Shown here in pieces: positions 8,522 to 17,589 of a DNA stretch of 64,000 bases. Position 1 is the stretch's first letter; each line of letters opens with the position of its first letter. A model generated the notes under the pieces. It was not told the DNA's origin, made no database searches, and worked only from the letters and a program-made list of their open reading frames with translations. The stretch comes from Neotamlana laminarinivorans (GTDB taxonomy: Bacteria; Bacteroidota; Bacteroidia; Flavobacteriales; Flavobacteriaceae), in contig NZ_JAJAPW010000002.1 in assembly GCF_020523925.1 (NCBI RefSeq), positions 608,524 through 672,523 of the forward strand, written 5' to 3'. The translations under genes were made by a program, and so were the position numbers.

Positions 8522-9199
8522 ATGATTAAAAGTCTTGTAAACTTATTTTTTCCAGAAGTTTGTTACGCTTGTTACAGTTTACTTAACGATAATGAACATA
8601 CTATTTGTACTTCTTGTAGGCACGACTTGCCAGTAACCAATTTTCATTTTAATAACAATGATGCTGTAAAAAAGGTATTTTATGGTCGTGCAAAAATTGA
8701 AAATGGAACAGCCCTTTTTAGGTATGAAAAAGGGGGCTTGGTACAACAACTTATGTATGGATTAAAATATAAAGGTTACGAATCCATTGGTGTTGTGTTG
8801 GGTAACTGGTTAGGAAACGAGCTTAGTACAATAAATAGTTACCAAAATATAGATGCGGTAGTTCCTGTGCCATTACACAGAAAAAAACTTAAAAATAGGG
8901 GCTACAATCAAGTAGCAAAATTTGCAATACAAATTGCAGAAAATATTGATGCAGAATATTATAGCGATGTTTTAATAAAAATTACAAATACAAAATCTCA
9001 AACAGCTAAAAATAGAATTTTACGATGGCAAGAAGGGCAGCAGTTATTTGCTTTACAACATACCAAAAAGCTTAAAAATAAACATGTATTATTAGTTGAC
9101 GATGTTATTACTACAGGTGCCACACTTGAGGCGTGTATTAATGTTTTAAATACAATTGAAAATTTAAAAATTAGTGTTGTTACTATGGCAATAGCTTAG
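8522..9199 (+). CDS. ComF family phosphoribosyltransferase-like protein
   Basis: A 225-residue protein with an N-terminal zinc-ribbon (CYACYSLL then CTSC) and a C-terminal type I phosphoribosyltransferase domain carrying the PRPP loop LLVDDVITTGAT near the end. ComF/GntX proteins are implicated in DNA uptake in Bacillus and Haemophilus, with no defined reaction. I chose ATG 8522 (MIKSLVNLFFPEVC) by family pattern; ATG 8510 and a TTG at 8501 are in frame. It stands alone, divergent from glyQS. Confidence 0.9.
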   Translation: MIKSLVNLFFPEVCYACYSLLNDNEHTICTSCRHDLPVTNFHFNNNDAVKKVFYGRAKIENGTALFRYEKGGLVQQLMYGLKYKGYESIGVVLGNWLGNELSTINSYQNIDAVVPVPLHRKKLKNRGYNQVAKFAIQIAENIDAEYYSDVLIKITNTKSQTAKNRILRWQEGQQLFALQHTKKLKNKHVLLVDDVITTGATLEACINVLNTIENLKISVVTMAIA

Positions 9200-9230
9200 T
9201 CAATTTTAGCGTTTTAATTTTAAATTTATG

Positions 9231-9238
9231 TAGGTTTG
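9231..9238 (+). promoter_or_regulatory. -7 box for Big_5 lipoprotein gene
   Basis: TAGGTTTG matches TAnnTTTG, 23 bp before the ATG at 9261. Confidence 0.5.
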
Positions 9239-9260
9239 TAAAAAAAAATTAATTGTTTAG

Positions 9261-10865
9261 ATGAATAATACATTGCGCCAGTTATTTTTAACGTTTTTTA
9301 TTGGGTCTTTTCTTGTAAGTTGTGCAAATAGAGGTACACCTAGCGGAGGGCCTAAAGATGAAGCACCTCCAGAAATTATAAAATCTACCCCGAAAAATTA
9401 TACAACTAACTTTAAAGGAAATCAAATAGAAATTGTATTTAACGAATACATAAAAATTAATAATATTGATAAACAGCTTATTATTTCTCCACCAATGAAG
9501 CATAAGCCAGACATATCACCACAAAGTTCGGCGAGTAAAAAAATTTTAATTACAATAAAAGACACCTTACAACCTAACACCACTTACGCCTTTAATTTTG
9601 GAAATAGTATTGAAGATTATAATGAAGGTAACCCGTTTTCATACTATCGTTATGTGTTTTCTACTGGAGATTACATAGATTCTTTAAGTGTAAAAGGAAA
9701 AATAATTGATGCATTTAATAAAAAGCCAGAAACTTTTGTAAATGTGGGTTTATACGAGGTAGACTCAACCTACACAGATTCAATTGTGTATAACGAAGTG
9801 CCAAAGTATATAACAAACACTTTAGATAGTTTAACAACATTTTCTATAGAAAACTTAAAGGCTGGAAAATACTTACTTGTAGCATTAAAGGATAATAATA
9901 GCGATAATAAATTTCAACAGAAAACAGATAAAATAGGTTTTTATAAAGAGTTTATAACCGTACCTAACGATAGTAGTTATACTATTAAAATGTTTGCAGA
10001 GTCTGTAAATTTTAAACCCTCAAGACCACGTTTGTTTTCTGGAGAAAAAATAGCTTTTGGATATGAAGGTAGTTCTAAAAACATGAAAATTGATTTGGTT
10101 ACTGAAACACCAGAAGATTTTGAATATAGAATTACTAAAGATGAATTAACCGATACGTTATATTATTGGTATAAACCAAGGTTAGAAGCAGATTCACTTA
10201 TATTTAAAGTAACAAATAACGATTACGAAAAAGAATTCACGGCAAGGTTAAGCGAGCAAAAACGAGATTCATTGTTATTAAAAAAATACCCTTCAGGAGA
10301 AATAGCTTTAGATGAAGACTTTAAAATTTTTGGAAGTGTACCCTTTTATAAATTTGACGATTCTAAAATTTCTATAATGGATAAAGATTCGGCAAGTGTA
10401 GCTTTTAAAACCAGTTTTGATACACTAACTAATATTTACAATATAGCGTTCGATAAAACCTACGAAAACAAATATAATATTGAAGTTTTACCTGAAGCTT
10501 TTACCGATTTTTTTGATAATACCAACGATTCTTTAAAGTATGTAGTTAATACAAAAAAAGAATCGGATTATGGTTACGCAAGATTTACCCTAGTAAACGC
10601 AAAGTTTCCTATAATTTTGCAGCTTACAGATAATAAAGGTGAAACAAAAATAGAGCGATTTGCAGATATAGATAAGCCTATTGAAATTTATAACTTAACT
10701 CCAAGTAAATATTCTATACGTGTTATTTTTGATGCTAATGGAAACCGAAAGTACGATCCAGGAGTATTTCTAAAAAAAACACAGCCAGAAGAGGTTTATT
10801 ATTTTAAAGAAATTGAAGTTAGGGCAGATTGGGGAATAGAAGAAACTCTCACTTTTCCTGAATAG
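9261..10865 (+). CDS. Big_5 Ig-like domain lipoprotein
   Basis: A 534-residue lipoprotein. The signal peptide ends in lipobox FLVSC with Cys21. The G-rich ANRGTPSGGPKDEAPP that follows, then a Big_5-type domain at about 36-135 (PPEIIKSTPKNY, VFNEYIKI, ITIKDTLQPNTTYAF), are hallmarks of a conserved Bacteroidota surface or periplasmic lipoprotein family. The C-terminal part is beta-rich and unassigned. Function is unknown. Its 3' end overlaps the convergent amidase gene by 17 bp. Confidence 0.87.
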   Translation: MNNTLRQLFLTFFIGSFLVSCANRGTPSGGPKDEAPPEIIKSTPKNYTTNFKGNQIEIVFNEYIKINNIDKQLIISPPMKHKPDISPQSSASKKILITIKDTLQPNTTYAFNFGNSIEDYNEGNPFSYYRYVFSTGDYIDSLSVKGKIIDAFNKKPETFVNVGLYEVDSTYTDSIVYNEVPKYITNTLDSLTTFSIENLKAGKYLLVALKDNNSDNKFQQKTDKIGFYKEFITVPNDSSYTIKMFAESVNFKPSRPRLFSGEKIAFGYEGSSKNMKIDLVTETPEDFEYRITKDELTDTLYYWYKPRLEADSLIFKVTNNDYEKEFTARLSEQKRDSLLLKKYPSGEIALDEDFKIFGSVPFYKFDDSKISIMDKDSASVAFKTSFDTLTNIYNIAFDKTYENKYNIEVLPEAFTDFFDNTNDSLKYVVNTKKESDYGYARFTLVNAKFPIILQLTDNKGETKIERFADIDKPIEIYNLTPSKYSIRVIFDANGNRKYDPGVFLKKTQPEEVYYFKEIEVRADWGIEETLTFPE

Positions 10866-11634
10866 TAAATAAATCTTTATCGTTTAAAAATTTAAATTTA
10901 TTGCGATAATTTTTTAGGTGACTTTTGCTTAAAGTTACTGTCTTTGCACCTGCTTCATTAGGGTTAAATGTGGCAACTGAGTTGCCTAAAACATTATAAA
11001 CAGCCGAATGGCCGCAATATTCATTATTTAACGCATCATTACCTACACGATTTACTCCAATGCAATAACTCATGTTTTCAATAGCTCGTGCTTTTAAGAG
11101 CGTATCCCATGCATTTATTCTGGGTTTTGGCCAGTTAGCAACATATATTAAAACATCATAGTCTTCAATATTTCTTGCCCAAACGGGGAAACGCAAATCA
11201 TAACATATTAAAGGGCATATTTTCCAGCCTTTGTAGTTAATTATTAGTTTTTCGTGTCCAGCTGTATAAGTTTTGTCTTCGTTAGCAAAGGTAAAAGTAT
11301 GTCGCTTATTGTAAAGTTTTAAATTACCGTTTGGTTCTGCAAAAATTAAGCGATTATAAAAGTTGGTATTTTCGGTAATAACAATGCTTCCTGTAATAGC
11401 AATATTTTGTTTTATTGCCAGTTGCTGCATCCATGAAACGGTTTTGCCTTGCATAGTTTCAGCAATGTTTTTGGCATTCATACTAAAACCCGTGGTAAAC
11501 ATTTCGGGTAATACCACCAAATCTACATTTTCAGGAAGGTTTTTAATGTAGCTCGTAATTTGGTTCCGATTTTTTTCGGAGTTTTCCCAAATTAAATCTA
11601 ATTGAATTAGCGCTATTTCAAGGTGTTTTTGCAT
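10849..11634 (-). CDS. Nitrilase-superfamily amidohydrolase (omega-amidase-like)
   Basis: A 261-residue carbon-nitrogen hydrolase with a complete Glu-Lys-Cys triad: E44 in VVLPEMFTTGF, Lys in LYNKRHTF (about 111), Cys in ICYDLRFPVWAR (about 144). The closest recognisable subgroup is the YafV/omega-amidase group, which hydrolyses 2-oxosuccinamate and 2-oxoglutaramate in methionine salvage and metabolite repair; the exact substrate is inferred. Length is typical. It overlaps the convergent lipoprotein gene by 17 bp. Confidence 0.9.
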   Translation of the reverse strand: MQKHLEIALIQLDLIWENSEKNRNQITSYIKNLPENVDLVVLPEMFTTGFSMNAKNIAETMQGKTVSWMQQLAIKQNIAITGSIVITENTNFYNRLIFAEPNGNLKLYNKRHTFTFANEDKTYTAGHEKLIINYKGWKICPLICYDLRFPVWARNIEDYDVLIYVANWPKPRINAWDTLLKARAIENMSYCIGVNRVGNDALNNEYCGHSAVYNVLGNSVATFNPNEAGAKTVTLSKSHLKNYRNKFKFLNDKDLFTIQEK

Positions 11635-11680
11635 ATTACAAATTTCTCAAAATAGCGCTAAAAAAAGTGTTTATAACTAA

Positions 11681-12157
11681 TTATTTTAATTTCTTTTTAG
11701 TTTTTTCTACTTTTTCCTCTAAACTGCCGATTTTTTTATCCCATTTAGCTTCATCAACTGGAGATAGTTTCCCTTTTTCTTTAAGTTTTGTTCGTTTTTT
11801 TTGTGCTTTTTCTAAGTTGTTTTTAGCTTTATCGAAGTTAGCCTGTGCTTTTTCTTTTTTTGCTAATGTTTTTTCAGCCTTTTTACGTTTATTTTCGGCA
11901 GCTTTTTCTTGTTTTTCAATTTTTTTAGCTTCCTTTTTAGCTTTTTCGTTTTGTTTTGCTAATTCAGCTTCTTTTTTGTTTTCAATGGCTTTTTTAATAG
12001 CATTTTTGTTTTCAACGGAAAGTGTTTCAGTAACATCTTTTCCTTCATTAAAAATTCGATCACCTTTTACTTCAAAATTTTGCTTATTCACTTTTACTTT
12101 TTGTGCGTTTATAGCCAAACTAAAGCTTAAACAAAGGGCTAACATTAGGTATTTCAT
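11681..12157 (-). CDS. Secreted Lys/Glu-rich coiled-coil protein
   Basis: A 158-residue protein with a signal peptide (LMLALCLSFSLAINAQ, cleavage after NAQ about residue 19), then a short beta-like stretch and a long charged segment (about 55-158) dominated by Lys, Glu and Ala, predicted to be continuous coiled coil. Such proteins occur as small periplasmic proteins in flavobacteria; function unknown. The opposite strand gives a long Phe/Ser-rich open frame, which is only a shadow of the AAA/GAA codons. Confidence 0.75.
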   Translation of the reverse strand: MKYLMLALCLSFSLAINAQKVKVNKQNFEVKGDRIFNEGKDVTETLSVENKNAIKKAIENKKEAELAKQNEKAKKEAKKIEKQEKAAENKRKKAEKTLAKKEKAQANFDKAKNNLEKAQKKRTKLKEKGKLSPVDEAKWDKKIGSLEEKVEKTKKKLK

Positions 12158-12290
12158 AAGTACTAATTAATTTTATTGTTTCCGTTAGGACACGATACTA
12201 CTAAAAAAGTTACTCCATAAACAAAAAATATTTTTAATTAAGTAAAATTAAAAGGTTTGTGGTTCGCTATGTGTTTGATATTAAAAAAAG

Positions 12291-12327
12291 TAAATCGTTA
12301 TTTTAACTAAAATAAAATAACGATTTA
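12291..12327 (-). terminator. Terminator after the 115-residue membrane protein
   Basis: A perfect 15-bp inverted repeat (arms 12291-12305 and 12313-12327) followed on the minus strand by a run of seven T. Confidence 0.75.
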
Positions 12328-12369
12328 TTATTTGGGGCAAAAAAGGTTGTTTTGTGTACTCGTAGGTTT

Positions 12370-12717
12370 TTAGCTTGCTATTTTAGAATTTAGCATAGAA
12401 TTAACTTCTGCTCTCAATTTTAATTTAACCTCTAAAATGTCGTTTAATTTATAAACACAACTATTGTCGCATTGGTTTTTAGAAGCCAAATGGCAAGATG
12501 AGCAATCGTTTAAACTTTCTAGGTTTTCAATAAAATCTATAGTTTGTAATTTAAATGTTAATTTTTTGTAGTTGAGGTCTATAGGTGTATTGTTTGATGT
12601 GGTTATAGTTTCAAGATCACTTGATTTTTTCTGCAACAGAAACAACTTTATAGCAAGTGTTAATGCTATTATGGTGTAAAGAAAAATTAAAACAGAAATA
12701 ACGTAATAAGACATCAT
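12370..12717 (-). CDS. Small membrane-anchored cysteine-containing protein
   Basis: A 115-residue protein with one N-terminal transmembrane helix (about 5-28) and a soluble tail containing CSSCHLASKNQCDNSC (about 72-87). This could hold a metal or a disulphide pair; the CSSCH string resembles a c-type haem CxxCH site, but a single membrane helix facing the cytoplasm would make haem attachment unlikely. I do not recognise a family. The frame is closed by a good terminator, supporting a real gene. Confidence 0.6.
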   Translation of the reverse strand: MMSYYVISVLIFLYTIIALTLAIKLFLLQKKSSDLETITTSNNTPIDLNYKKLTFKLQTIDFIENLESLNDCSSCHLASKNQCDNSCVYKLNDILEVKLKLRAEVNSMLNSKIAS

Positions 12718-12850
12718 GGGGCAATAAACTTTGGATTAATTTGATGTTGATAATGCAAAATTAATGTAGAAGTCTAAATTATTTTGATAACTTTCGGTTA
12801 ATGGAACAGAAGTGTCGATTAAGCTTTATTAATCTGTAGATAACCTTGTT

Positions 12851-14623
12851 TTATACAATTTCCATTTTCTTTAATAAAAATGAGGCATTCATGTTTTGGC
12901 AGATGCCTTGTTTTAATTTATAATCGAAGTAGAGTTCGTTGTTTACTATTTCGGCATCAAAGTAGTAGTTTTTTACCTGTGGTAATTGGTTCTTGATTTC
13001 GCACAAACTTAAATCGTGTGTAGCAATTATTCCAGTTGCTTTTGATGCCACTAGTTTTTCAACAAACTTTTTAGATCCAATAGCTTTATCTGTACTATTT
13101 GTGCCTTTTAAAATTTCATCTAGAATAATAAAATAACGTTCGTTTTTAATGGTGTCAACAATAAACTTAAGACGTGTTAGTTCTGAGAAAAAATACGAAC
13201 TATCATCGGTTAACGAATCTGTAGTTCGCATACTTGTAATAAGCTTTATTGGTGAATATTTACTGGATTCTGCACAAACAGGTAATCCTATATTAGCCAT
13301 TACAATATGAAGTGAAACTGTACGTAAAAAAGTGCTTTTACCTGCCATGTTTGCTCCTGTTACAATAAAAAACTCATCATTATTTAAGGTTAAGTTGCTA
13401 TTTACACGTTTGTTTTTATTGAGTAGTGGGTGTCCTAGGTTTTTTGCTTTAATAGTAGTATTAGTATTTACAATATCTGGAAATACAAATTCTGGATGAT
13501 TAAATACATAATTTCCTAAAGAGTTGTAAGCATCAAAAAATGAAACTACTTTAAACCAATCTTCAACAGTATTGGCATGGGTGTGTATCCATTGTTCAAT
13601 TTTATAGGCGTTTTTTATATCATTTAAAAAAAAGCCATTACCAAAAATGGCTCCAATTAAATTATTTCTATTATCTAGGGCATCTAAAGATTTTGCAAAA
13701 CTTTTAAAAATTTCTGAAGCCTTAAGTTCTTTAGTTTTTATGGCCTTTTGCTTTTCTTTTAATAAATCAGATTTAAAATTTTTGTTTTCAATTAAATCAA
13801 GCAGAGTTGCATACTGCCTAAAGGTGTCTCGAACTTTATCTGTATTAGATGCTAAATTGTTTATTTGTTTTAAATAGATGCCAGATATAGCTAAACCAAT
13901 TATTAACCAATAGCCAATAAATGCCGGATTATTAATTAAACCGATTGCGGTAAATAAAAATAGAAGTAAGGATAAAATTGAAAAACTTAGCGGTAACCAT
14001 TTTACTTGTTTTGGTAAAAAGGTTTTATGGCCTTTTAACCAATTAATTATTTTTACAGCAGGAGTTTCTGCTTTAATTAGGCTAGATGTAGCACTGTAAA
14101 GTTGACGCCATTCAGGTTGTTTACTAAGCTCTTGTATGGCTTGTTGCCTAACAATTATATTATTAATGTTATTTGCTTTTAAGGTATTAGCAAGGTGTTC
14201 GCTACCTTCGGTTATGGTAGTTCGGTTAATAAATTGAAAAAAAGATGCTTTTCCGAATAAATCAATATCTAAACTATAAAAGTGCGAAGGGTCTTGAAAC
14301 TTTAAGCCGCTTGGTCTGTTGTGAAAATCGCCTGAAGCAATTTTTATTTCTTCTTCATTAATATCAACTAAATTTTTGTGTAAATCTCTTTCGGTTTTTA
14401 AGTTGGTATATTTTGAGAGTAAAAAGCCAAAGACTGATAATCCAATTACAGCAATTGTAATCGCTATCTTCCATTGTTCAAAATAAAAATAAACACCAAG
14501 TGCTGTAAAAATAAAAGCAATTAAGCGGAGTAAACTCAGCGCATGTAGCTTATTGTTAAGTTGTTTAAGTTTGGTTGTATAAGCATTAATTTGTTGCTTA
14601 TAGTAATTTACAGGTGTATTCAT
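12851..14623 (-). CDS. Membrane-anchored MutS-like ATPase
   Basis: A 590-residue protein ending in a MutS domain V ATPase: Walker A GANMAGKSTFLRTVS near 421, Walker B FIILDEILKGTNSTDK near 505, and the ATHDLSLCEI switch. It lacks the MutS mismatch-recognition domain. Instead it has hydrophobic helix pairs near 28-72 and 208-250, so it is a membrane protein. This architecture is common in Bacteroidota; it is unlikely to be the mismatch-repair MutS, and its function is unknown. It lies 47 bp downstream of the S41 peptidase gene on the same strand. Confidence 0.87.
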   Translation of the reverse strand: MNTPVNYYKQQINAYTTKLKQLNNKLHALSLLRLIAFIFTALGVYFYFEQWKIAITIAVIGLSVFGFLLSKYTNLKTERDLHKNLVDINEEEIKIASGDFHNRPSGLKFQDPSHFYSLDIDLFGKASFFQFINRTTITEGSEHLANTLKANNINNIIVRQQAIQELSKQPEWRQLYSATSSLIKAETPAVKIINWLKGHKTFLPKQVKWLPLSFSILSLLLFLFTAIGLINNPAFIGYWLIIGLAISGIYLKQINNLASNTDKVRDTFRQYATLLDLIENKNFKSDLLKEKQKAIKTKELKASEIFKSFAKSLDALDNRNNLIGAIFGNGFFLNDIKNAYKIEQWIHTHANTVEDWFKVVSFFDAYNSLGNYVFNHPEFVFPDIVNTNTTIKAKNLGHPLLNKNKRVNSNLTLNNDEFFIVTGANMAGKSTFLRTVSLHIVMANIGLPVCAESSKYSPIKLITSMRTTDSLTDDSSYFFSELTRLKFIVDTIKNERYFIILDEILKGTNSTDKAIGSKKFVEKLVASKATGIIATHDLSLCEIKNQLPQVKNYYFDAEIVNNELYFDYKLKQGICQNMNASFLLKKMEIV

Positions 14624-14670
14624 TTAAAATATATCCAGAGAGTAGTAAATAGGAAGTTAAAGATTATGGC

Positions 14671-16260
14671 TTATTGCCCTTCACTTAGTTTTATAAGCTC
14701 GTCTATCATAATATCACTTTGGTTGTAAACCTCGTTATAAGCGCCATTGCCATATAGTTGGTCTGCAATAGTGGCTTTTATATGCTGTTTTACTTCGTCG
14801 TGATAAGCTACAAATGTTACTTTAGCTTGAGACCTTTGGTTTAAATAGTCTTGAAAAGCAAAAACTAAATCGTCGTTAACCGAGTAGTTTTCTATAAATT
14901 CCTGTCTAGAAATAGTATCAAAGGCATGTCGATCTTGTTCTAATTCTTCAAAAACAAAATTACCAAAAAAGCCACGTCGTTTTAAAAATGATAAGGTTTC
15001 ATTTTGCATGCTAGTATCTAAAGGCACAAAAACATCTGGTATTATACCACCACCACCGTAAACAATTTTGCCACCAGGTGTAACAAATTTTAAAGAATCG
15101 TCTACATGAATTTTTTCAGGATCTAGTAACTCACCGCTATCTAATCTATCAAAATATTCGTCGTAGTAATCTTTGTTACCGTGGTCGTATGGGCGTTGTA
15201 TAGAGCGTCCGGTTGGGGTGTAGTATCTAGAAACGGTTAGTCTTACGGCGCTACCATCGCCTAAATCCATTTCACGCTGTACTAAACCTTTTCCATACGA
15301 ACGACGGCCAATAATAGTTCCTTTATCGTTATCCTGTAAAGCGCCCGCTACAATTTCGCTTGCCGAAGCACTGTTTTCGTCAATTAAAACGTAAACCTTT
15401 CCATCCTCAAAATCACCTTTATTAGTAGCAAAACTTTTTTCAATATCGCCACGTTTGTTTTTTGTAAATAAAATAAGCTTATCATCTTCTAAAAATTCAT
15501 CAACAATTTTTTCGGCAATGCCTAAAAAACCACCAGGATTGTCTCGTAAATCTAAGGCTATTTCTTGGGCACCTAAAGCTTTAAGTTTGTTTAGGCTGGT
15601 TTTAAATTCTTTATAAGTAGATTCGGCAAATCTGTTTATTTTAATATATCCTAGTTTATCTGTAAGCATATAAGCTGCATCTACACTAGCAATAGGAATA
15701 ACACTTCTTTTTACTGTAAAGTCGAGCAATTCTGGCTCGCCACGTCGGTAAACTTTCAGGTTGACTTTCGAGTTTTTTTCACCCTTAAGTTTTTTTACAA
15801 TTTCAATATCTTTAAGTTTATTGCCAAACAAAGTGTCTCCATTGGCCATAATAATGCGGTCGCCACCTTTTATGCCAGCTTTGGCACTTGGGCCATTTTC
15901 TATGGCGTGTATAACCGCTATAGTATCGCGGTATGTATAAAAGCTAATACCAATACCAACAAAATCGCCTTTCATTTCTTCGGTAACACGTTCCATATCT
16001 TCTTTTGGAATATAGACCGAGTGCGGATCAAGGTTTTCCAAAATACCATTTACTGTAACATCAACAATACTATCAGTATTAATATCATCAACATAATCGT
16101 ACTCAATGTAATCTATAAGCCGATTTAGTTTGTCTTTTTTGCTGTTTTTGGTAAAAAGTCTATCAGAGGAATCTGCAAAATTAAGTTTTCCACCAATAAA
16201 AATTCCTGCCGCAATAGCCGCGCCTAAAATTAAAGGTAAATATTTTTTCTGGTAAGTCAT
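14671..16260 (-). CDS. S41 family C-terminal processing peptidase
   Basis: A 529-residue periplasmic serine protease anchored by an N-terminal helix (about 7-25). A PDZ domain spans about 85-165, and the tail-specific protease domain holds the catalytic Ser in DENSASASEIVAGALQD near 296 and Lys in GRRSYGKGLVQ about 25 residues later. CtpA/Prc-type enzymes trim or degrade periplasmic proteins from a C-terminal recognition site. Its ATG overlaps the stop codon of the dCMP deaminase gene by one base, so the two are translationally coupled. Confidence 0.95.
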   Translation of the reverse strand: MTYQKKYLPLILGAAIAAGIFIGGKLNFADSSDRLFTKNSKKDKLNRLIDYIEYDYVDDINTDSIVDVTVNGILENLDPHSVYIPKEDMERVTEEMKGDFVGIGISFYTYRDTIAVIHAIENGPSAKAGIKGGDRIIMANGDTLFGNKLKDIEIVKKLKGEKNSKVNLKVYRRGEPELLDFTVKRSVIPIASVDAAYMLTDKLGYIKINRFAESTYKEFKTSLNKLKALGAQEIALDLRDNPGGFLGIAEKIVDEFLEDDKLILFTKNKRGDIEKSFATNKGDFEDGKVYVLIDENSASASEIVAGALQDNDKGTIIGRRSYGKGLVQREMDLGDGSAVRLTVSRYYTPTGRSIQRPYDHGNKDYYDEYFDRLDSGELLDPEKIHVDDSLKFVTPGGKIVYGGGGIIPDVFVPLDTSMQNETLSFLKRRGFFGNFVFEELEQDRHAFDTISRQEFIENYSVNDDLVFAFQDYLNQRSQAKVTFVAYHDEVKQHIKATIADQLYGNGAYNEVYNQSDIMIDELIKLSEGQ

Positions 16261-16691
16261 TAAGCTGTAATGTCTTCAATTTGTTCAATTATAACGCCAG
16301 CACGCTCTAAAAATTTTAAACCAGAATCGTCTTTGTAAGCATTTTGATAAACAACTTTTACAATACCAGCTTGGTGAATAAGTTTACTACACTCTCTACA
16401 AGGCGATAACGTAATATAAAGTGTGGCGCCTTTAGCCGATTGCGTAGAGCCAGCAACTTTTAAAATAGCATTAGCTTCGGCATGTAAAACATACCATTTT
16501 GTGTACCCCTCGTCGTCTTCACAAAAATTTTCAAAGCCGGTTGGTGTGCCATTATAACCATCAGATATTATCATACGGTCTTTAACAATTATGGCGCCTA
16601 CTTGCTTACGTTTACAGTAAGATAATTTACCCCATTCTTTAGCAATTCTTAAATAAGCTTTATCGTATTTAAGCTGTTTGTTTTCTGGCAT
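16260..16691 (-). CDS. dCMP deaminase family protein
   Basis: A 143-residue zinc deaminase. The signature HAEANAIL near residues 70-77 supplies the His ligand and the catalytic Glu; PCRECSKLI near 98-106 supplies the two Cys ligands. It most resembles ComEB/deoxycytidylate deaminases (dCMP to dUMP for dTTP synthesis). It is the first gene of a coupled pair with the S41 peptidase. The structured intergenic element at 16706-16864 lies just upstream of its start. Confidence 0.92.
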   Translation of the reverse strand: MPENKQLKYDKAYLRIAKEWGKLSYCKRKQVGAIIVKDRMIISDGYNGTPTGFENFCEDDEGYTKWYVLHAEANAILKVAGSTQSAKGATLYITLSPCRECSKLIHQAGIVKVVYQNAYKDDSGLKFLERAGVIIEQIEDITA

Positions 16692-16705
16692 TTATTTTAA
16701 TTATT

Positions 16706-16864
16706 AGGGCGTTACCACGCTTTTGGCGCGGTCAGGCTTTTCGCTATATCTTTTTAAAACAGTATAAATTAACATTTGCTTACACTTAAAGTTTTAAAAT
16801 TAACCAAAGTTGTAGGTGTTAATAATGTAAGTTTTAAAAAGGATGCCGCTTCAATCCTTAACGC
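16706..16864. repeat. tRNA-like (cloverleaf-like) structured intergenic element
   Basis: Base pairing visible by eye: closing stem GCGTTA (16709-16714) with TAACGC (16859-16864); arm 1 CCACGC/GCGCGG (16715-16720, 16726-16731, one mismatch); a perfect 11-bp arm 2, CTTTTTAAAAC with GTTTTAAAAAG (16750-16760, 16831-16841); arm 3 AAGGAT/ATCCTT (16839-16844, 16854-16859) enclosing GCCGCTTCA, like a T-arm. Arms 2 and 3, and arm 3 and the closing stem, compete for a few bases. It is not a tRNA: there is no anticodon arm or acceptor. The blocks GGGCGTTACC, TCGCTATATC and GGATGCCGCTTCAATCC look to me, from memory, like a dispersed flavobacterial intergenic repeat; I have not verified copies. Confidence 0.6.
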
Positions 16865-16936
16865 AGCAACACAATAACGAATATACGTTGTAAGTATTTT
16901 AAATACAATGTTAACCCGTTAAAGTTTTTATAAGGC

Positions 16937-17527
16937 TTATGCTAAATAATCGCTGTTTAAAATCATAGGAATTACCAACCCAATAACAATAGCAGATAAT
17001 ACCATAACCCAATCGCGTTTAGAAAATCTGAACAAGGTTTGAACTAGATAGCCTAAAAATAAGACAACAAAAACAATAATAACCTGAGCAATTTCAATAC
17101 CTAAAGCAAACTCTAGAAGTAATACGAGTTTGTTATCCGATTCGCCTAGAAACATTTGGAATTCTCGGGCAAAACCTAAACCATGAACTAAGCCAAAAAA
17201 CAAGGTTGATAAAAATAAAACGCCAACTTTTTCTTTTTGTGCGCCTTTTCCAGCTGTAAACACATTGTAAAGAGCCACAATAAAAATAGAAACCGGAATT
17301 AAAAACTCAACAATTTGTGCATTAACACTTACTACTTGGTATGCTGCTAAAACTAATGATAACGTGTGGCCTAATGTAAACATAGACACTAAAAGAAAAA
17401 CACGTTTCCAGTCTTTAAACAAATAAGGTACCGTTAAAACAATAAGGAATAAAACATGGTCGTAAGCGTTAATATCAAGTACGTGGTTTATACCATACTC
17501 AACATTAAACCAAAAATTTTGAAGCAT
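16937..17527 (-). CDS. HupE/UreJ-like membrane protein
   Basis: A 196-residue protein with about six transmembrane helices. Conserved polar residues sit inside the helices: DHVLFLIVL near 23, TLGHTLSLVLA near 51, and GLVHGLGFARE near 112. This matches the HupE/UreJ_2 family; some members move Ni or Co, but this subgroup is uncharacterised and no hydrogenase or urease gene is nearby. A good -7 box lies at 17551-17558. Confidence 0.87.
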   Translation of the reverse strand: MLQNFWFNVEYGINHVLDINAYDHVLFLIVLTVPYLFKDWKRVFLLVSMFTLGHTLSLVLAAYQVVSVNAQIVEFLIPVSIFIVALYNVFTAGKGAQKEKVGVLFLSTLFFGLVHGLGFAREFQMFLGESDNKLVLLLEFALGIEIAQVIIVFVVLFLGYLVQTLFRFSKRDWVMVLSAIVIGLVIPMILNSDYLA

Positions 17528-17550
17528 ATTAAAGTTAATTAGGGTTTTTT

Positions 17551-17558
17551 CAAATATA
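17551..17558 (-). promoter_or_regulatory. -7 box for HupE-like gene
   Basis: TATATTTG on the minus strand, exact TAnnTTTG, 23 bp before the ATG at 17527. Confidence 0.5.
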
Positions 17559-17589
17559 CAATTTAAAGCAAGCCTTTTGTGTTAAAAAG

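Noticed and set aside
11667..12170. Plus-strand 167-residue Phe/Ser-rich open frame
   Set aside because: It is antisense to the Lys/Glu-rich coiled-coil gene at 11681-12157; its composition is what AAA/GAA codons give on the other strand, and no promoter fits.
12370..12717. c-type cytochrome from the CSSCH string
   Set aside because: There is no cleavable signal peptide and no distal Met/His context; one short membrane helix and a likely cytoplasmic tail make haem attachment improbable.
12851..14623. Mismatch-repair MutS
   Set aside because: It has the ATPase domain but lacks the mismatch-recognition and connector domains and contains membrane helices.
16706..16864. Functional tRNA gene
   Set aside because: The fold has no anticodon arm with a 7-base loop, no 7-bp acceptor stem and no CCA or discriminator context.
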